Assembly (NCBI GenBank): GCA_038316385.1
Contig: JBBQAN010000012.1
Span: 1 to 64,000, forward strand
Origin: SZAS-103 sp038316385
GTDB taxonomy: Bacteria > Pseudomonadota > Gammaproteobacteria > Xanthomonadales > Xanthomonadaceae
DNA: 64,000 nt
Direction: 5' to 3'
Positions within the stretch are counted from its first letter, which is position 1; the number at the start of each line of letters is the position of its first letter. The position numbers and the translations under genes are program-made. The notes beneath the pieces are model-generated. The model had not been told where the DNA came from and did not search any database. It saw only the letters and a program-made list of their open reading frames with translations. Positions 6,740-17,132 of this stretch are shown one piece after another.

Positions 6740-7180
6740 ATGACAACCATCCAGCGCAGCGCGCTCGTCGCGCAACCGCCAGCAGTCGTTTACGCGCTCG
6801 TCAACGACGTTGCCGCATATCCACGACGCTTCGATTGGTGCGCCAACAGCGCGGTGCTGGAAAAATCCGAAACCCATATGCTCGCGCGACTTGACGTACG
6901 CGTTGCCGGGATGCCAGCGAGCTTCACCACGCGCAACACACTGACGCCGGTTTCGCGCATCGAACTTGCGCTGGTGGATGGCCCATTCCAGCGTTTCAGC
7001 GGCCTATGGACGTTCAATGCGCTAGGCGATGCCGGATGCCGGGTCGGGCTGCGTTTACAATTCGAGATGGCTGGCAAGCTGCTTGGTTCGGCGATGGCGC
7101 TGGGATTTACCGGACTCGCCGATCGGCTGGTGGACGATTTTTGCCGGATCGCGCGAGTCGAGGCGGCGAATGCAGGCTGA
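6740..7180 (+). CDS. ratA: RatA/Coq10-type START-domain protein
   Basis: The 146-residue protein belongs to the polyketide cyclase/START family that includes RatA and Coq10: MTTIQRSALVAQPPAVVYAL at the start, then DVAAYPRRFDWCANSAVLE and VDGPFQRFSGLWTF. RatA was described in E. coli as an inhibitor of 70S ribosome association, while Coq10 relatives bind ubiquinone, so the true role is debated. It overlaps rnfH by 11 bases and is divergent from smpB, the common gammaproteobacterial arrangement smpB / ratA-rnfH / bamE. Confidence 0.9.
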   Translation: MTTIQRSALVAQPPAVVYALVNDVAAYPRRFDWCANSAVLEKSETHMLARLDVRVAGMPASFTTRNTLTPVSRIELALVDGPFQRFSGLWTFNALGDAGCRVGLRLQFEMAGKLLGSAMALGFTGLADRLVDDFCRIARVEAANAG

Positions 7181-7469
7181 AACGATCCGCGTCGAAGTCG
7201 TTTACGCACTGCCGCAACATGCGTGGTCGGCTGTGCTGGAGTTGCCACGCGGAGCGACTGCATCCGATGCCATTGCGCGATCAGGTTACGCGATACGGAT
7301 TCCCGGCTTCGACGCAGCGACACTGGGCTGCGCGGTCTTCGGCAAAACCATCAGCGCCGCGACGATCCTGCGCGATGGCGATCGTCTGGAGTTGCTGCGG
7401 CCGCTGATCGCCGATCCCAAGCAGGCGCGGCGTGCGCGTGCGCGCCAGCATCGATGGACTGACGTCTAA
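7170..7469 (+). CDS. rnfH: RnfH family ubiquitin-like protein
   Basis: The 99-residue protein begins MQAETIRVEVVYALPQHAWS and has the beta-grasp features of the RnfH family: VFGK near the middle and a basic C-terminus after LRPLIADPKQARR. Function is unproven; the name comes from linkage to rnf genes in some species. It is translationally coupled to ratA through an 11-base overlap. Just after its stop, 7503-7545 repeats the coding sequence for its tail (ADPKQARR), a partial tandem duplication outside the reading frame. Confidence 0.88.
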   Translation: MQAETIRVEVVYALPQHAWSAVLELPRGATASDAIARSGYAIRIPGFDAATLGCAVFGKTISAATILRDGDRLELLRPLIADPKQARRARARQHRWTDV

Positions 7470-7528
7470 TCCCTTGTTCAAGGGACGGCGTCATTGAATT
7501 TGGTCGCTGATCCCAAGCAGGCGCGGCG
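7413..7528 (+). repeat. Tandem duplication of the rnfH 3' end
   Basis: GATCCCAAGCAGGCGCGGCG occurs at 7413-7432 inside rnfH and at 7509-7528 after its stop, 96 bases apart. The second copy still reads DPKQARR in an open frame but is unlinked to any gene. Confidence 0.75.
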
Positions 7529-7562
7529 GTCGTATTTTCCGGCGCGTCCTTGGTTGCCCGGA

Positions 7563-7979
7563 TCAACCGCCGCTGTCGCTGCTCGACGGCTTTTTCTTCT
7601 TCTTGTCCTTCGGCAGATTGCCGAACTTGCCCATCTTCTTGGCGAGCTCCTGATCCTGCTCGGGAAAATAGTTGCCGGAACTGCTCGCGAGGGTGTCGCC
7701 TTCGAAAAGCAGGGTCAGCGTCTTGATATCAGGCTTGCGCTGGCCACGGCGATCCTGCTCGGTCGCTACATAATCCCAACGCTGCGAATGGAACGGATCG
7801 GCGACCGACGGTGTACCGAGTAGCGCCAGCACATCCTGCTTGCTCATGCCGGGCTTGAGTTGCTCGACATTCTTCGATTCGAGCAGATTCCCCTGATACA
7901 CCGGCGCATGATAGACGATGCCGCAACCGGCAGTGGCGGCGAGGGTCGCCAACAGGAGGATCATCAAGGTTTTCCGCAT
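7563..7979 (-). CDS. bamE: Outer-membrane assembly lipoprotein BamE (SmpA)
   Basis: A 138-residue lipoprotein. MRKTLMILLLATLAATAGC is a signal peptide ending at the lipidated Cys19. The BamE core follows (GNLLESKNVEQLKPGMSKQD, VLALLGTPSVADPF, RWDYVAT). BamE stabilises the BamA-BamD complex that inserts beta-barrel proteins. The tail is unusually charged and low-complexity (KKKKKPSSSDSGG). Starts at 7988 and 7997 are also possible; 7979 gives the cleanest signal sequence. It is divergent from fur, the standard order in this group. Confidence 0.93.
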   Translation of the reverse strand: MRKTLMILLLATLAATAGCGIVYHAPVYQGNLLESKNVEQLKPGMSKQDVLALLGTPSVADPFHSQRWDYVATEQDRRGQRKPDIKTLTLLFEGDTLASSSGNYFPEQDQELAKKMGKFGNLPKDKKKKKPSSSDSGG

Positions 7980-8082
7980 CGTCGGCATCGTCCGCATGGG
8001 GGAGGTCACAGGGGCCGGATGATACACTACGGGCCGATCGCGCCGCTTGCCCGGGTGCCCCGAAAGCAAACGCGGAGGCCGC

Positions 8083-8505
8083 ATGGAATCGCAGGATCTG
8101 CGCAAGGTCGGACTCAAGGCCACCCATCCGCGCATGCGTATCCTGGAGATCCTGGAACACTCCAGCCCGCGTCACCTGACTGCCGAAGACATCTACCGAA
8201 TCCTGCTGAAGGACAGCGAGGACATCGGTCTTGCCACGGTCTATCGCGTGCTCACCCAGTTCGAGACCGCGAACCTCGTGCTCAAGCACAATTTCGAGGG
8301 CGGTCACGCTGTTTATGAGCTCGACCGCGGCGAGCACCACGACCACATGATCGATCTGGACACCGGCAAGGTCATCGAATTCTCCAGCCCCGAGATCGAA
8401 CGCCTGCAACAGCAGGTCGCCGCCAAGCACGGTTATCTCATCGAAGAGCACAGCCTGGTGTTGTACGTGCGGCAGAAGAAGAGAAGCCACGTTCGCGGAT
8501 CATAA
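8083..8505 (+). CDS. fur: Ferric uptake regulator Fur
   Basis: The 140-residue protein has an N-terminal winged helix (LKATHPRMRILEILEHSS, IGLATVYRVL) and the metal-binding HHDHMID motif (about residues 86-92). The start at 8083 follows GGAGG. Fur with Fe(II) represses iron-uptake genes. The C-terminal CxxC zinc motif of many Fur proteins is absent, as in other xanthomonad-type Fur proteins that end in a basic tail (here RQKKRSHVRGS). It is divergent from bamE with about 100 bases for two promoters; no clear Fur box was identified. Confidence 0.95.
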   Translation: MESQDLRKVGLKATHPRMRILEILEHSSPRHLTAEDIYRILLKDSEDIGLATVYRVLTQFETANLVLKHNFEGGHAVYELDRGEHHDHMIDLDTGKVIEFSSPEIERLQQQVAAKHGYLIEEHSLVLYVRQKKRSHVRGS

Positions 8506-8624
8506 TTGCGACAATCAGCCTCGCGGATTGATCCTGCGTATCCACGACCGAGAAAATGCTTATGTACGCGCTGCCGATGTGCAAGTAGCGTGGGTACTTT
8601 TCGCGAATGAATCGGTTCAGTGGC

Positions 8625-10307
8625 TCAGGCCGATTGGGCCTTCAGCAACATCTGCTTCGCGTTCGCGCGGGTTTCGCTGGTGATGTCGATGCCGCCAAGC
8701 ATCCGCGCGAGTTCGTCCACGCGCGCGGCCTGGTCGAGTCGGCGCACGGCGCTGCGTGTGGTGATGCCATCGCTGTCCTTGCTGACGCGAACGTGGTGAT
8801 GGGCCTGCGCGGCGACTTGCGGCAGGTGGGTCACGCACAACACCTGGCGCTCGGCGCCGAGGTCACGCAGCTTGCGGCCGACGACTTCGGCAACCGCGCC
8901 GCCGATGCCCGAATCGACTTCATCGAAGACCATCGTCGGCACCGCATCCATACCGAGCGCGGCAACTTCGATTGCCAGACTGATCCGCGATAGCTCGCCG
9001 CCGGAGGCGACCTTGCGCAAAGCGCGCGGCGGTTGGCCGGGATTCGCCGAGACGAGAAATTCGACTTGCTCGGCGCCAACCGGCGATGGCTCTGTTGCAG
9101 CGATCGGCGTGAGTTCGATCTGCATGCGGCCACCGGCCATGCCGAGTTCTGCCATCAGTGTGGTAACGGCATCGCCGAGTTGATGGGCGGCGGTTTGTCG
9201 CGCAGAACCAAGAGTTTTGGCCGCCGCGCGCCAAGTCGAAGCGGCCGCATCGCGTTCTGCCTGCAAACGCTCGACGTCGCCGCTTGCATCGCGCAGTGAT
9301 TCACGCTCGACAACTAACGTGTCGCGGACCGAAGCCAGCTGTTCCATTGGCACCTTGTGGCGGCGGCTCAGCTCATGCAGGCACGCGATCTCGTCTTCGA
9401 GCGCTTGCAGACGGTCGGGATCGAGATCGATATCGTCACGTGCGCGTTCGATCAGGTTCGCGGCTTCCGTGAGCTGGATTGCTGCGGCGTCGGCCAGTTC
9501 GGCGGCTTGCGCGTAAATGGGATCGTGTTCGGCAAGCCGGAGTAGTTCTGTATGGAGTTGGGCGAGGGAATGTTCCAGCGCGGCATTGTCTTCGCCATTC
9601 AACCGCGTCAGCGAATGGGCGCTGCCTTCGAGCAATTGCGCGGCGTTCGCTTGCCGCTTGTGTGAAGACAAAAGTTCTTCAATATCAGATGGTTCAACTG
9701 AAATCCTGCCAAATTGCTTGAGCTGACGATCCAGCCGTTCAAGCCGAACCTCGACCTCCGATGCGTCACCGCTGGCATCGACCCGGCGTTGGAGTTGCTT
9801 CCACTCCGCAGCTAACATGCGCACCGCATCCAGTGCGTTGGCGTGGTCGCCGAATGCATCCAGCAGCGCCATCTGCAACGGTCGCGACAGCAGCGCCTGA
9901 TGCTCATGCTGGCCGTGGATCTCGACCAGCAATTCGCCGAGCTCGCCAAGTTGCGCAACAGTCGCGGCACGTCCATTGATCCAGGCGCGCGAACCGCCAT
10001 CGGCGCGGATCACCCGCCGCAAACGACACGTCTTTGAATCATCCGAGTCGTCGAGTTCGTTATCGCGCAGCCAGTCTGCGGCGATTGGCGCATCAACAAG
10101 CGCGAACTCGGCCGCAAGCTCGGCACGCTCTGCGCCGTGACGCACCATTGCGGCTTCAGCGCGCGCGCCTGTCAGCAACAACAAAGCGTCCACCAGCAAT
10201 GACTTGCCGGCGCCGGTTTCACCGGAAATGGCCGTCATCCCCGCGTCCAGCGTGAGTTCGGCCTCGCTGACCACGGCGAAGTCTTTCAGGTGCAGGCTGC
10301 GGATCAT
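8625..10307 (-). CDS. recN: DNA repair ATPase RecN
   Basis: This 560-residue SMC-like protein acts in double-strand break repair. The Walker A motif is GETGAGKS (residues 29-36), central residues about 150-380 are heptad-rich coiled coil, and Walker B is in VFDEVDSGIGG near the C-terminus, followed by VLCVTHLPQVAAQAHHHVRV. The start at 10307 matches the family start MIRSLHLKDF. It is divergent from hrcA. RecN is usually under SOS control, but no standard LexA box was recognised in the 100-base gap. Confidence 0.96.
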   Translation of the reverse strand: MIRSLHLKDFAVVSEAELTLDAGMTAISGETGAGKSLLVDALLLLTGARAEAAMVRHGAERAELAAEFALVDAPIAADWLRDNELDDSDDSKTCRLRRVIRADGGSRAWINGRAATVAQLGELGELLVEIHGQHEHQALLSRPLQMALLDAFGDHANALDAVRMLAAEWKQLQRRVDASGDASEVEVRLERLDRQLKQFGRISVEPSDIEELLSSHKRQANAAQLLEGSAHSLTRLNGEDNAALEHSLAQLHTELLRLAEHDPIYAQAAELADAAAIQLTEAANLIERARDDIDLDPDRLQALEDEIACLHELSRRHKVPMEQLASVRDTLVVERESLRDASGDVERLQAERDAAASTWRAAAKTLGSARQTAAHQLGDAVTTLMAELGMAGGRMQIELTPIAATEPSPVGAEQVEFLVSANPGQPPRALRKVASGGELSRISLAIEVAALGMDAVPTMVFDEVDSGIGGAVAEVVGRKLRDLGAERQVLCVTHLPQVAAQAHHHVRVSKDSDGITTRSAVRRLDQAARVDELARMLGGIDITSETRANAKQMLLKAQSA

Positions 10308-10343
10308 GTGGTGACCGTGCGGGCGACTTGTCCATCTATTTTG

Positions 10344-10366
10344 CACGAGTAGGCGCATAACTCGTG
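10344..10366. promoter_or_regulatory. Inverted repeat in the recN-hrcA gap
   Basis: CACGAGT (10344-10350) and ACTCGTG (10360-10366) are perfect inverted arms with a nine-base spacer, the geometry of the HrcA operator CIRCE, although the arm sequence differs from the consensus. It could serve HrcA autoregulation or control recN. Confidence 0.4.
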
Positions 10367-10373
10367 TTTATCG

Positions 10374-10403
10374 CTTGCCTAGTGCGCCAGCAGCCTCTAT
10401 CTA
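10374..10403 (+). promoter_or_regulatory. Sigma-32-like promoter before hrcA
   Basis: CTTGCC (10374-10379), 14 bases, then CCTCTATCTA (10394-10403) resembles the heat-shock consensus CTTGAA and CCCCATNT. Transcription would start close to the GTG at 10411, making a very short leader or none. Confidence 0.45.
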
Positions 10404-10410
10404 TAGTCAT

Positions 10411-11460
10411 GTGAGTCATCCCATCGCCAACCTCGATCCGCGCGCGCGCGGCCTGTTGCGCAGCCTGATCGCGCAATACATCCGCGACGGCGAGCCGGTC
10501 GGTTCGCGCACGCTGGCCAGAAATTCGGGGCTGGATGTGAGTCCGGCGACAATCCGCAACATCATGGCCGACCTCGAGGACATCGGCTTGGTCGCGGCAA
10601 AACACACATCGGCAGGACGGATTCCGACCGCGCAGGGCTATCGCGTGTTCGTCGATTCGCTGTTGCAGGTGCAACCGCTCGGCGATGCCGACATGTCGCG
10701 GTTGCGCGCCAGCGTCCATGCCGGTAGTGGCACGCAAACGCTGTTGACGAATGCTTCGCAACTGCTGTCGGCGATGAGCCATTTCGTGGGCGTGGTCACG
10801 GTGCCACGCCGCGAGCAGTTCGCGTTCCGACATATCGACTTCGTGCAGATCGACCCGCAACGCGTGCTGGTGATCCTGGTGTTCACCGATAACGAGGTGC
10901 AGAACCGGATCATCACCACGCGCCGCGTATACACGGCATCGGAGCTTGAACAAACCGCGAATTACCTCAACGCGCATTTTGCCGGACGTCCGCTGCGCGA
11001 AATCCATGCGACCTTGCTGCACGAGCTGAAAGATACCCGCTCGGCGATGGAACGGGTGCTGGGCGCCGCCATGGAAATCGCCGAGCACGCGCTCGATCCG
11101 GACGACGAGGACATGCTGCTGTCCGGCCAGACCCGGTTGATGGGCCTGCACGACCTGACCGACGTGGATCGCCTGCGCGACCTGTTCGATACGTTCTCGC
11201 GTAAACGCGAAATCCTGCAATTGCTGGAGCGCTGCATCCACGCACAGGGCGTGCGCATCTTCATCGGCGAGGAAACCGGGCTGGCCTCGATGGATGCCTG
11301 CACGGTGATCACCGCGCCGTATTCGGCCGATGGCAAGGTACTCGGCGTGCTGGGCGTGATCGGGCCGACCCGGATGGCCTACGAGCGGGTGATTCCGATG
11401 GTGCAAGCCACCGCCGACCTGCTCGGCGCAGCCTTGAATCCGGGCGCGCAAGCCCAATAA
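10411..11460 (+). CDS. hrcA: Heat-inducible transcription repressor HrcA
   Basis: The protein is about 349 residues. The N-terminal winged helix reads LDPRARGLLRSLIAQYIRDG, PVGSRTLAR, VSPATIRNIMADLE and the C-terminal GAF-like part ends KVLGVLGVIGPTRMAYERVI. HrcA binds CIRCE sites and represses chaperone operons, with GroEL as co-factor. The GTG at 10411 is preferred because it lies next to the apparent promoter; an upstream TTG at 10375 would overlap that promoter. It leads hrcA-grpE-dnaK-dnaJ, all on one strand. No groESL genes are in the window. Confidence 0.92.
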   Translation: MSHPIANLDPRARGLLRSLIAQYIRDGEPVGSRTLARNSGLDVSPATIRNIMADLEDIGLVAAKHTSAGRIPTAQGYRVFVDSLLQVQPLGDADMSRLRASVHAGSGTQTLLTNASQLLSAMSHFVGVVTVPRREQFAFRHIDFVQIDPQRVLVILVFTDNEVQNRIITTRRVYTASELEQTANYLNAHFAGRPLREIHATLLHELKDTRSAMERVLGAAMEIAEHALDPDDEDMLLSGQTRLMGLHDLTDVDRLRDLFDTFSRKREILQLLERCIHAQGVRIFIGEETGLASMDACTVITAPYSADGKVLGVLGVIGPTRMAYERVIPMVQATADLLGAALNPGAQAQ

Positions 11461-11523
11461 TTCACACTTCGTTGCTCATTCGGTCGACGGCATACGCCGC
11501 GACTGCCAACTCAGGAAGACGCC

Positions 11524-12051
11524 ATGCACACCACGGAACCCTTTCCGGACGCAGATACGTCCAACGGTGCCAGCCCCGACCCGGAAATCCTGCTGAACGA
11601 ACTCGATGCCGCACGGGCCGAGATCGCCAGCTTGCGCGAGGAACACCTTCGCGAACACGCCGAACTTGAAAATGCGCGCAAACGCCAGGCGCGCGAGGTC
11701 GAGATCGGTCGCCGTTTCGCGAACGAACGCTTGCTGGCCAGCCTGTTGCCGGTCTTCGACAGCCTGGAGGCCGGCATCGCGGCCGCGCACGGCGAATCGG
11801 CGTCGGTTCGCGAAGGACTGCAATTGACCCTCCGCCAGTTGACCAAGGCGGCGACGGACAGCGGGATGACGACGGTCGATCCGCTCGGCGAAGTCTTCAA
11901 TCCCGAGCAGCACCAGGCGATCGGCATGGTGCCCAGCAGTGCCGGGCACAAGCCCGACACGGTGACCCAGGTTCACCAGAAGGGTTATTTGTTGAACGAC
12001 AGGCTGCTGCGGCCGGCGCTGGTGATGGTCGCCAAGTCCGATCACGACTGA
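11524..12051 (+). CDS. grpE: Nucleotide exchange factor GrpE
   Basis: The 175-residue protein has the long N-terminal helix (about residues 25-75, heptad-like, rich in Arg/Glu) and the conserved beta-domain (VFNPEQHQAIGMVPS, KGYLLNDRLLRPALVMVA). It releases ADP from DnaK. It lies 63 bases after hrcA and before dnaK, in the order hrcA-grpE-dnaK-dnaJ. The coding sequence is complete. Confidence 0.95.
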   Translation: MHTTEPFPDADTSNGASPDPEILLNELDAARAEIASLREEHLREHAELENARKRQAREVEIGRRFANERLLASLLPVFDSLEAGIAAAHGESASVREGLQLTLRQLTKAATDSGMTTVDPLGEVFNPEQHQAIGMVPSSAGHKPDTVTQVHQKGYLLNDRLLRPALVMVAKSDHD

Positions 12052-12086
12052 TCCTAAATACTTTGCTCGAATTGACGTACGGACTG

Positions 12087-12114
12087 CTTGAAAGCGCCGC
12101 CGTCACCCCCAAAT
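12087..12114 (+). promoter_or_regulatory. Sigma-32 heat-shock promoter of dnaK
   Basis: A perfect -35 CTTGAA (12087-12092), a 14-base spacer and CCCCAAAT (12107-12114) fit the RpoH consensus closely. It gives dnaK its own heat-shock start in addition to read-through from grpE, with a leader of about 45 bases. Confidence 0.75.
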
Positions 12115-12165
12115 CACGCTCATGGATGGCCACGTCGGTCATCGAAAAAACATCAGGAGATTGTC

Positions 12166-14079
<1,914 letters not shown>

Positions 14080-14205
14080 GTCGGAATCAGGAATGGAAAA
14101 TGGGAAGGGCGGGGCTGAGGCTCCGCTCTTTCGTTGTCCATGCCCTGAATTATCGATCCTGATTGAACGATTCCCGACTCTCAACTTGCGATTCCCGGTC
14201 TCCGT

Positions 14206-15345
14206 ATGAGCAAGCGCGACTATTACGAAACTCTTGGCGTTGCGCGCAATGCGAGCGACGAGGATTTGAAGAAGGCTTATCGCCGACTCGCGATGAAGCA
14301 CCACCCCGATCGCAACGAATCCGGCGACAAGGCCGCCGAGGCCAACTTCAAGGAAGCGAAGGAAGCCTATGAAGTCCTGACAGACTCATCCAGGCGTCGC
14401 GCCTACGATCAGCACGGTCACGCCGCGTTCGAACATGGCATGGGCGGTGGTGGCGGGGCAGGGCCGGGTTTCGCGGATGTGGGCGATATTTTCGGCGACA
14501 TCTTCGGCGATATCTTCGGCGGTGGTCGCGGGCGTCAGCAAGCGCAACGGCGCGGCAATGACCTGCGCTACATGCTCGACCTTGACCTCGAAGAAGCCGT
14601 CTTCGGTGTCGAACGAAAGATCGACATCGCTACCCTGATCGATTGCCGCATTTGCAACGGCAGCGGCTCCGCCGACGGCAAGATCGAAACTTGCGCAACG
14701 TGCCGCGGGCAAGGTCGCGTGCGGTTGCAACAGGGCATCTTTTCGTTGCAGCAGGCATGCCCGACCTGCAGCGGGCGTGGCAAGGTCACCACGAATCCAT
14801 GCAAGGCCTGCCATGGCGAAGGTCGCGCCGAAGATACCAAGACACTCGCGGTGAAGATTCCCGCTGGCGTCGATAATGGCGATCGCGTCCGCCTGAGCGG
14901 CGAAGGCGAGGCTGGCCCGGCCGGGTCGCCGGCCGGCGATCTGTACGTCGAAGTCCGCGTGCGCGATCACGCAATCTTTCAGCGCGATGGCGACGATCTG
15001 CACTGCGAGGTACCGATTCGTATCTCGCAGGCTGCGCTCGGCGATAGCGTGCGCGTGCCGACGCTCAATGGCGAAGCCGAGATCAAGATTCCCGCCGAAA
15101 CCCAGACCGGAAAACTCTTCCGCCTGCGCGGCAAGGGCGTGAAATCGGTGCGCAGCCGCAGCACCGGCGATCTGCTGTGCCGCGCGGTCGTCGAAACGCC
15201 AGTCAATCTCACCGCGCGCCAGCGGGAGCTGATGGCGGAGTTTGAGAGCACGTTTGTGGGGGATGACGAAGCGCGTCGGCACTCGCCGCGCAGCAGCACT
15301 TTCGTGGATGGCGTCAAGAGTTTCTGGGAACGCATCCGATCCTGA
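14206..15345 (+). CDS. dnaJ: Co-chaperone DnaJ (Hsp40)
   Basis: The 379-residue class A Hsp40 has a J-domain with the HPD motif (residues 33-35), a Gly/Phe-rich segment with GDIFGDIFGDIFGGG, four zinc motifs (CRICNGSG, CATCRGQG, CPTCSGRG, CKACHGEG) and a C-terminal peptide-binding domain. It stimulates the DnaK ATPase and delivers clients. It is 126 bases from dnaK and probably shares the heat-shock transcript, attenuated by the intervening hairpin. Confidence 0.97.
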   Translation: MSKRDYYETLGVARNASDEDLKKAYRRLAMKHHPDRNESGDKAAEANFKEAKEAYEVLTDSSRRRAYDQHGHAAFEHGMGGGGGAGPGFADVGDIFGDIFGDIFGGGRGRQQAQRRGNDLRYMLDLDLEEAVFGVERKIDIATLIDCRICNGSGSADGKIETCATCRGQGRVRLQQGIFSLQQACPTCSGRGKVTTNPCKACHGEGRAEDTKTLAVKIPAGVDNGDRVRLSGEGEAGPAGSPAGDLYVEVRVRDHAIFQRDGDDLHCEVPIRISQAALGDSVRVPTLNGEAEIKIPAETQTGKLFRLRGKGVKSVRSRSTGDLLCRAVVETPVNLTARQRELMAEFESTFVGDDEARRHSPRSSTFVDGVKSFWERIRS

Positions 15346-15460
15346 AGACGACTATCATCCAGCCGTTATCAGCGCAGATTGAGTCGATGGGCATTCCTGA
15401 TTGAGCGCCACATACCGCACCCGGCTTGCTTCGCATGCGCCTCGCCGTTAGCGTAGCGGA

Positions 15461-16177
15461 ATGAAAACTCCCACTTCGACGCGATTGTTGATTCACGGCG
15501 CATCCGGTCGCATGGGTCAAGCGTTGTTGCGGTTGGCGAAAGCCGATGCGCGCTTCGCAATCGTCGCTGCAATGACGCGCTCTGGCGGCAGAGTTGATGG
15601 CATGCGTGCGCTCGCTGCTGCGGACAGTGCTTCCGCGCCGGCATTCGACGTGTTGGTGGATTTCAGCCTGCCGGCGGCGTTCGATGCTGCACTTGAGTTA
15701 TGCCTGCAACGCGGTTGTGCGTTGGTTTCCGGCACGACGGATTTGTCCGATGCGCAACGCAGCGCACTGGACTCTGCGAGCACGTCGATTCCCGTCATCT
15801 GGTCCGCAAATTTCAGTATCGGCATTTCCGTGCTGGACGATCTGGTGCGTCGCGCCGCGGTCGCGTTGAGCAAATGGGATTGCGACATCGTCGAAATGCA
15901 TCACACACAAAAACGTGATGCGCCGTCGGGAACCGCGCTGGCGCTCGGCGCTGCGATCGCATCGGTACGTGACGGCGAACTGCATTACGCAAGCCTGCGC
16001 GCTGGTGATATCGTCGGCGAGCACATCGTGCAATTCACCGGCACCGGCGAGCGATTGGAGCTGATCCATCGCGCAACCGATCGCGACATCTTCGCGCGCG
16101 GCGCGCTGGAATCTGCAGCGTCCATCGCGACGCGCGGACCCGGACGCTATACGCTCGCCGATTTGTTGTTGCACTGA
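15461..16177 (+). CDS. dapB: 4-hydroxy-tetrahydrodipicolinate reductase DapB
   Basis: The 238-residue protein reduces 4-hydroxy-tetrahydrodipicolinate in lysine and meso-diaminopimelate synthesis. It has the nucleotide-binding loop HGASGRMGQ (residues 12-20) and the active-site segment HHTQKRDAPSGTA with its catalytic His and Lys. It is shorter than the E. coli enzyme (about 273) but keeps all active-site blocks. It sits between dnaJ and carA, on the carAB strand; synthesis of both aspartate-family and carbamoyl-phosphate products is thus clustered. Confidence 0.95.
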   Translation: MKTPTSTRLLIHGASGRMGQALLRLAKADARFAIVAAMTRSGGRVDGMRALAAADSASAPAFDVLVDFSLPAAFDAALELCLQRGCALVSGTTDLSDAQRSALDSASTSIPVIWSANFSIGISVLDDLVRRAAVALSKWDCDIVEMHHTQKRDAPSGTALALGAAIASVRDGELHYASLRAGDIVGEHIVQFTGTGERLELIHRATDRDIFARGALESAASIATRGPGRYTLADLLLH

Positions 16178-16201
16178 CACCGGCATGCGACGTAATGCGC
16201 G

Positions 16202-16900
16202 TCAATCGCGATGGGCCGCATTGTCGTCGCGATTCGCGCCGTAGCGTTTGTCCAACGAACCGAGCAAGCGCTTGAACCAGTGGGTGAAGCGACCGCGTTT
16301 CTGCTTGCGCCGCAATTCCTTCTCGCTGGTCAGCCACGCGACCTGCACGACCATACGCTCGCCCTCGTGCGGCAGGTGGCCGTGGAAAGAGTTCTCCGAG
16401 CGTTTGAACGCGACCAGATTGCCGTAGACCGGTAGCACCTCAGGCACGACCAGCGCTTGGATGTCGTCGACGCGCGTGAGCAAGCGCAAGGAACCTGGAC
16501 TGCCGTGTGGCCACGCGGTGTTGAGATACACAAGTGCGGTCAACACTTTGGATTTGCTGTCAGTGTGGATGGTGCCATGGCGGCGGTTGAGCCGCGAACA
16601 CAAGGTCACCAGCGCGGGCAATTTCGACATGTCCGCTACGCCGAGCCGTTCACCGAGCGCATCGGAGAATTCCGGCGCGACGATTTCGGCAATCAGCGCA
16701 TTCACGCTCGGGCCGCAGTCCTCGATCTGATGCGGAAAAAATCCAGCTTCAGGGTAAAGCGGAAAGTCGCGCTGCAATTCGGGCATCGCATCGGCGCGCA
16801 GCATGCCGTCGGCAATCAGGAAAGAAAACGGCTGATGAAAGATGCGGACGCCGAGAGCGGCCAGGCGCCTGGCAAGCAGCAAGGGTATTTCGGTTGGCAT
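16202..16900 (-). CDS. Putative 2-oxoglutarate/Fe(II) oxygenase
   Basis: The 232-residue protein has an HxD pair in RHGTIHTDSKSKVLTALVYL and a distal His region in RSENSFHGHLPHEGERMVVQ, matching Fe(II)/2-oxoglutarate dioxygenases of the prolyl-hydroxylase-like type. The C-terminus is strongly basic (RRKQKRGRFTHWFKRLLGS). The start at 16900 follows AGGA by about 11 bases. It converges on dapB and is divergent from carA. Substrate unknown. The same fold class as the PiuC-like protein at 3009-3686 but a distinct subfamily. Confidence 0.75.
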   Translation of the reverse strand: MPTEIPLLLARRLAALGVRIFHQPFSFLIADGMLRADAMPELQRDFPLYPEAGFFPHQIEDCGPSVNALIAEIVAPEFSDALGERLGVADMSKLPALVTLCSRLNRRHGTIHTDSKSKVLTALVYLNTAWPHGSPGSLRLLTRVDDIQALVVPEVLPVYGNLVAFKRSENSFHGHLPHEGERMVVQVAWLTSEKELRRKQKRGRFTHWFKRLLGSLDKRYGANRDDNAAHRD

Positions 16901-16996
16901 GGATGCATGCGTCCTGGCTTGCAGAATACGATTTGCGCAATGCTGCGATTCTATCTCCGTCCGCAATGCCGTGCGGCAACGCTTTCCGGCATGAAA

Positions 16997-17026
16997 TTGG
17001 ACAGCGCAAGGGCCGACCTTTATCAT
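16997..17026 (+). promoter_or_regulatory. Possible carA promoter
   Basis: TTGGAC (16997-17002) and TATCAT (17021-17026) are 18 bases apart and about 100 bases before the carA start, leaving room for a regulated leader. The match to sigma-70 is moderate. Confidence 0.4.
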
Positions 17027-17132
17027 TCCCGCTCGCCCGTATCTCTTCTCTTCCGCAACGTCTCGCGACGCTGCCGGATGGGAAGCCGTGTACCCGACGC
17101 CGCCCGCGGCGCACCTACCAAGGCGAAATTGC

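Noticed and set aside
10308..10410. LexA box for recN
   Set aside because: No standard E. coli or Xanthomonas LexA motif was recognised; only the CACGAGT/ACTCGTG repeat is present.
15461..16177. dapB as a truncated gene because it is 238 codons
   Set aside because: All active-site blocks are present and the shorter length is compatible with xanthomonad-type DapB.
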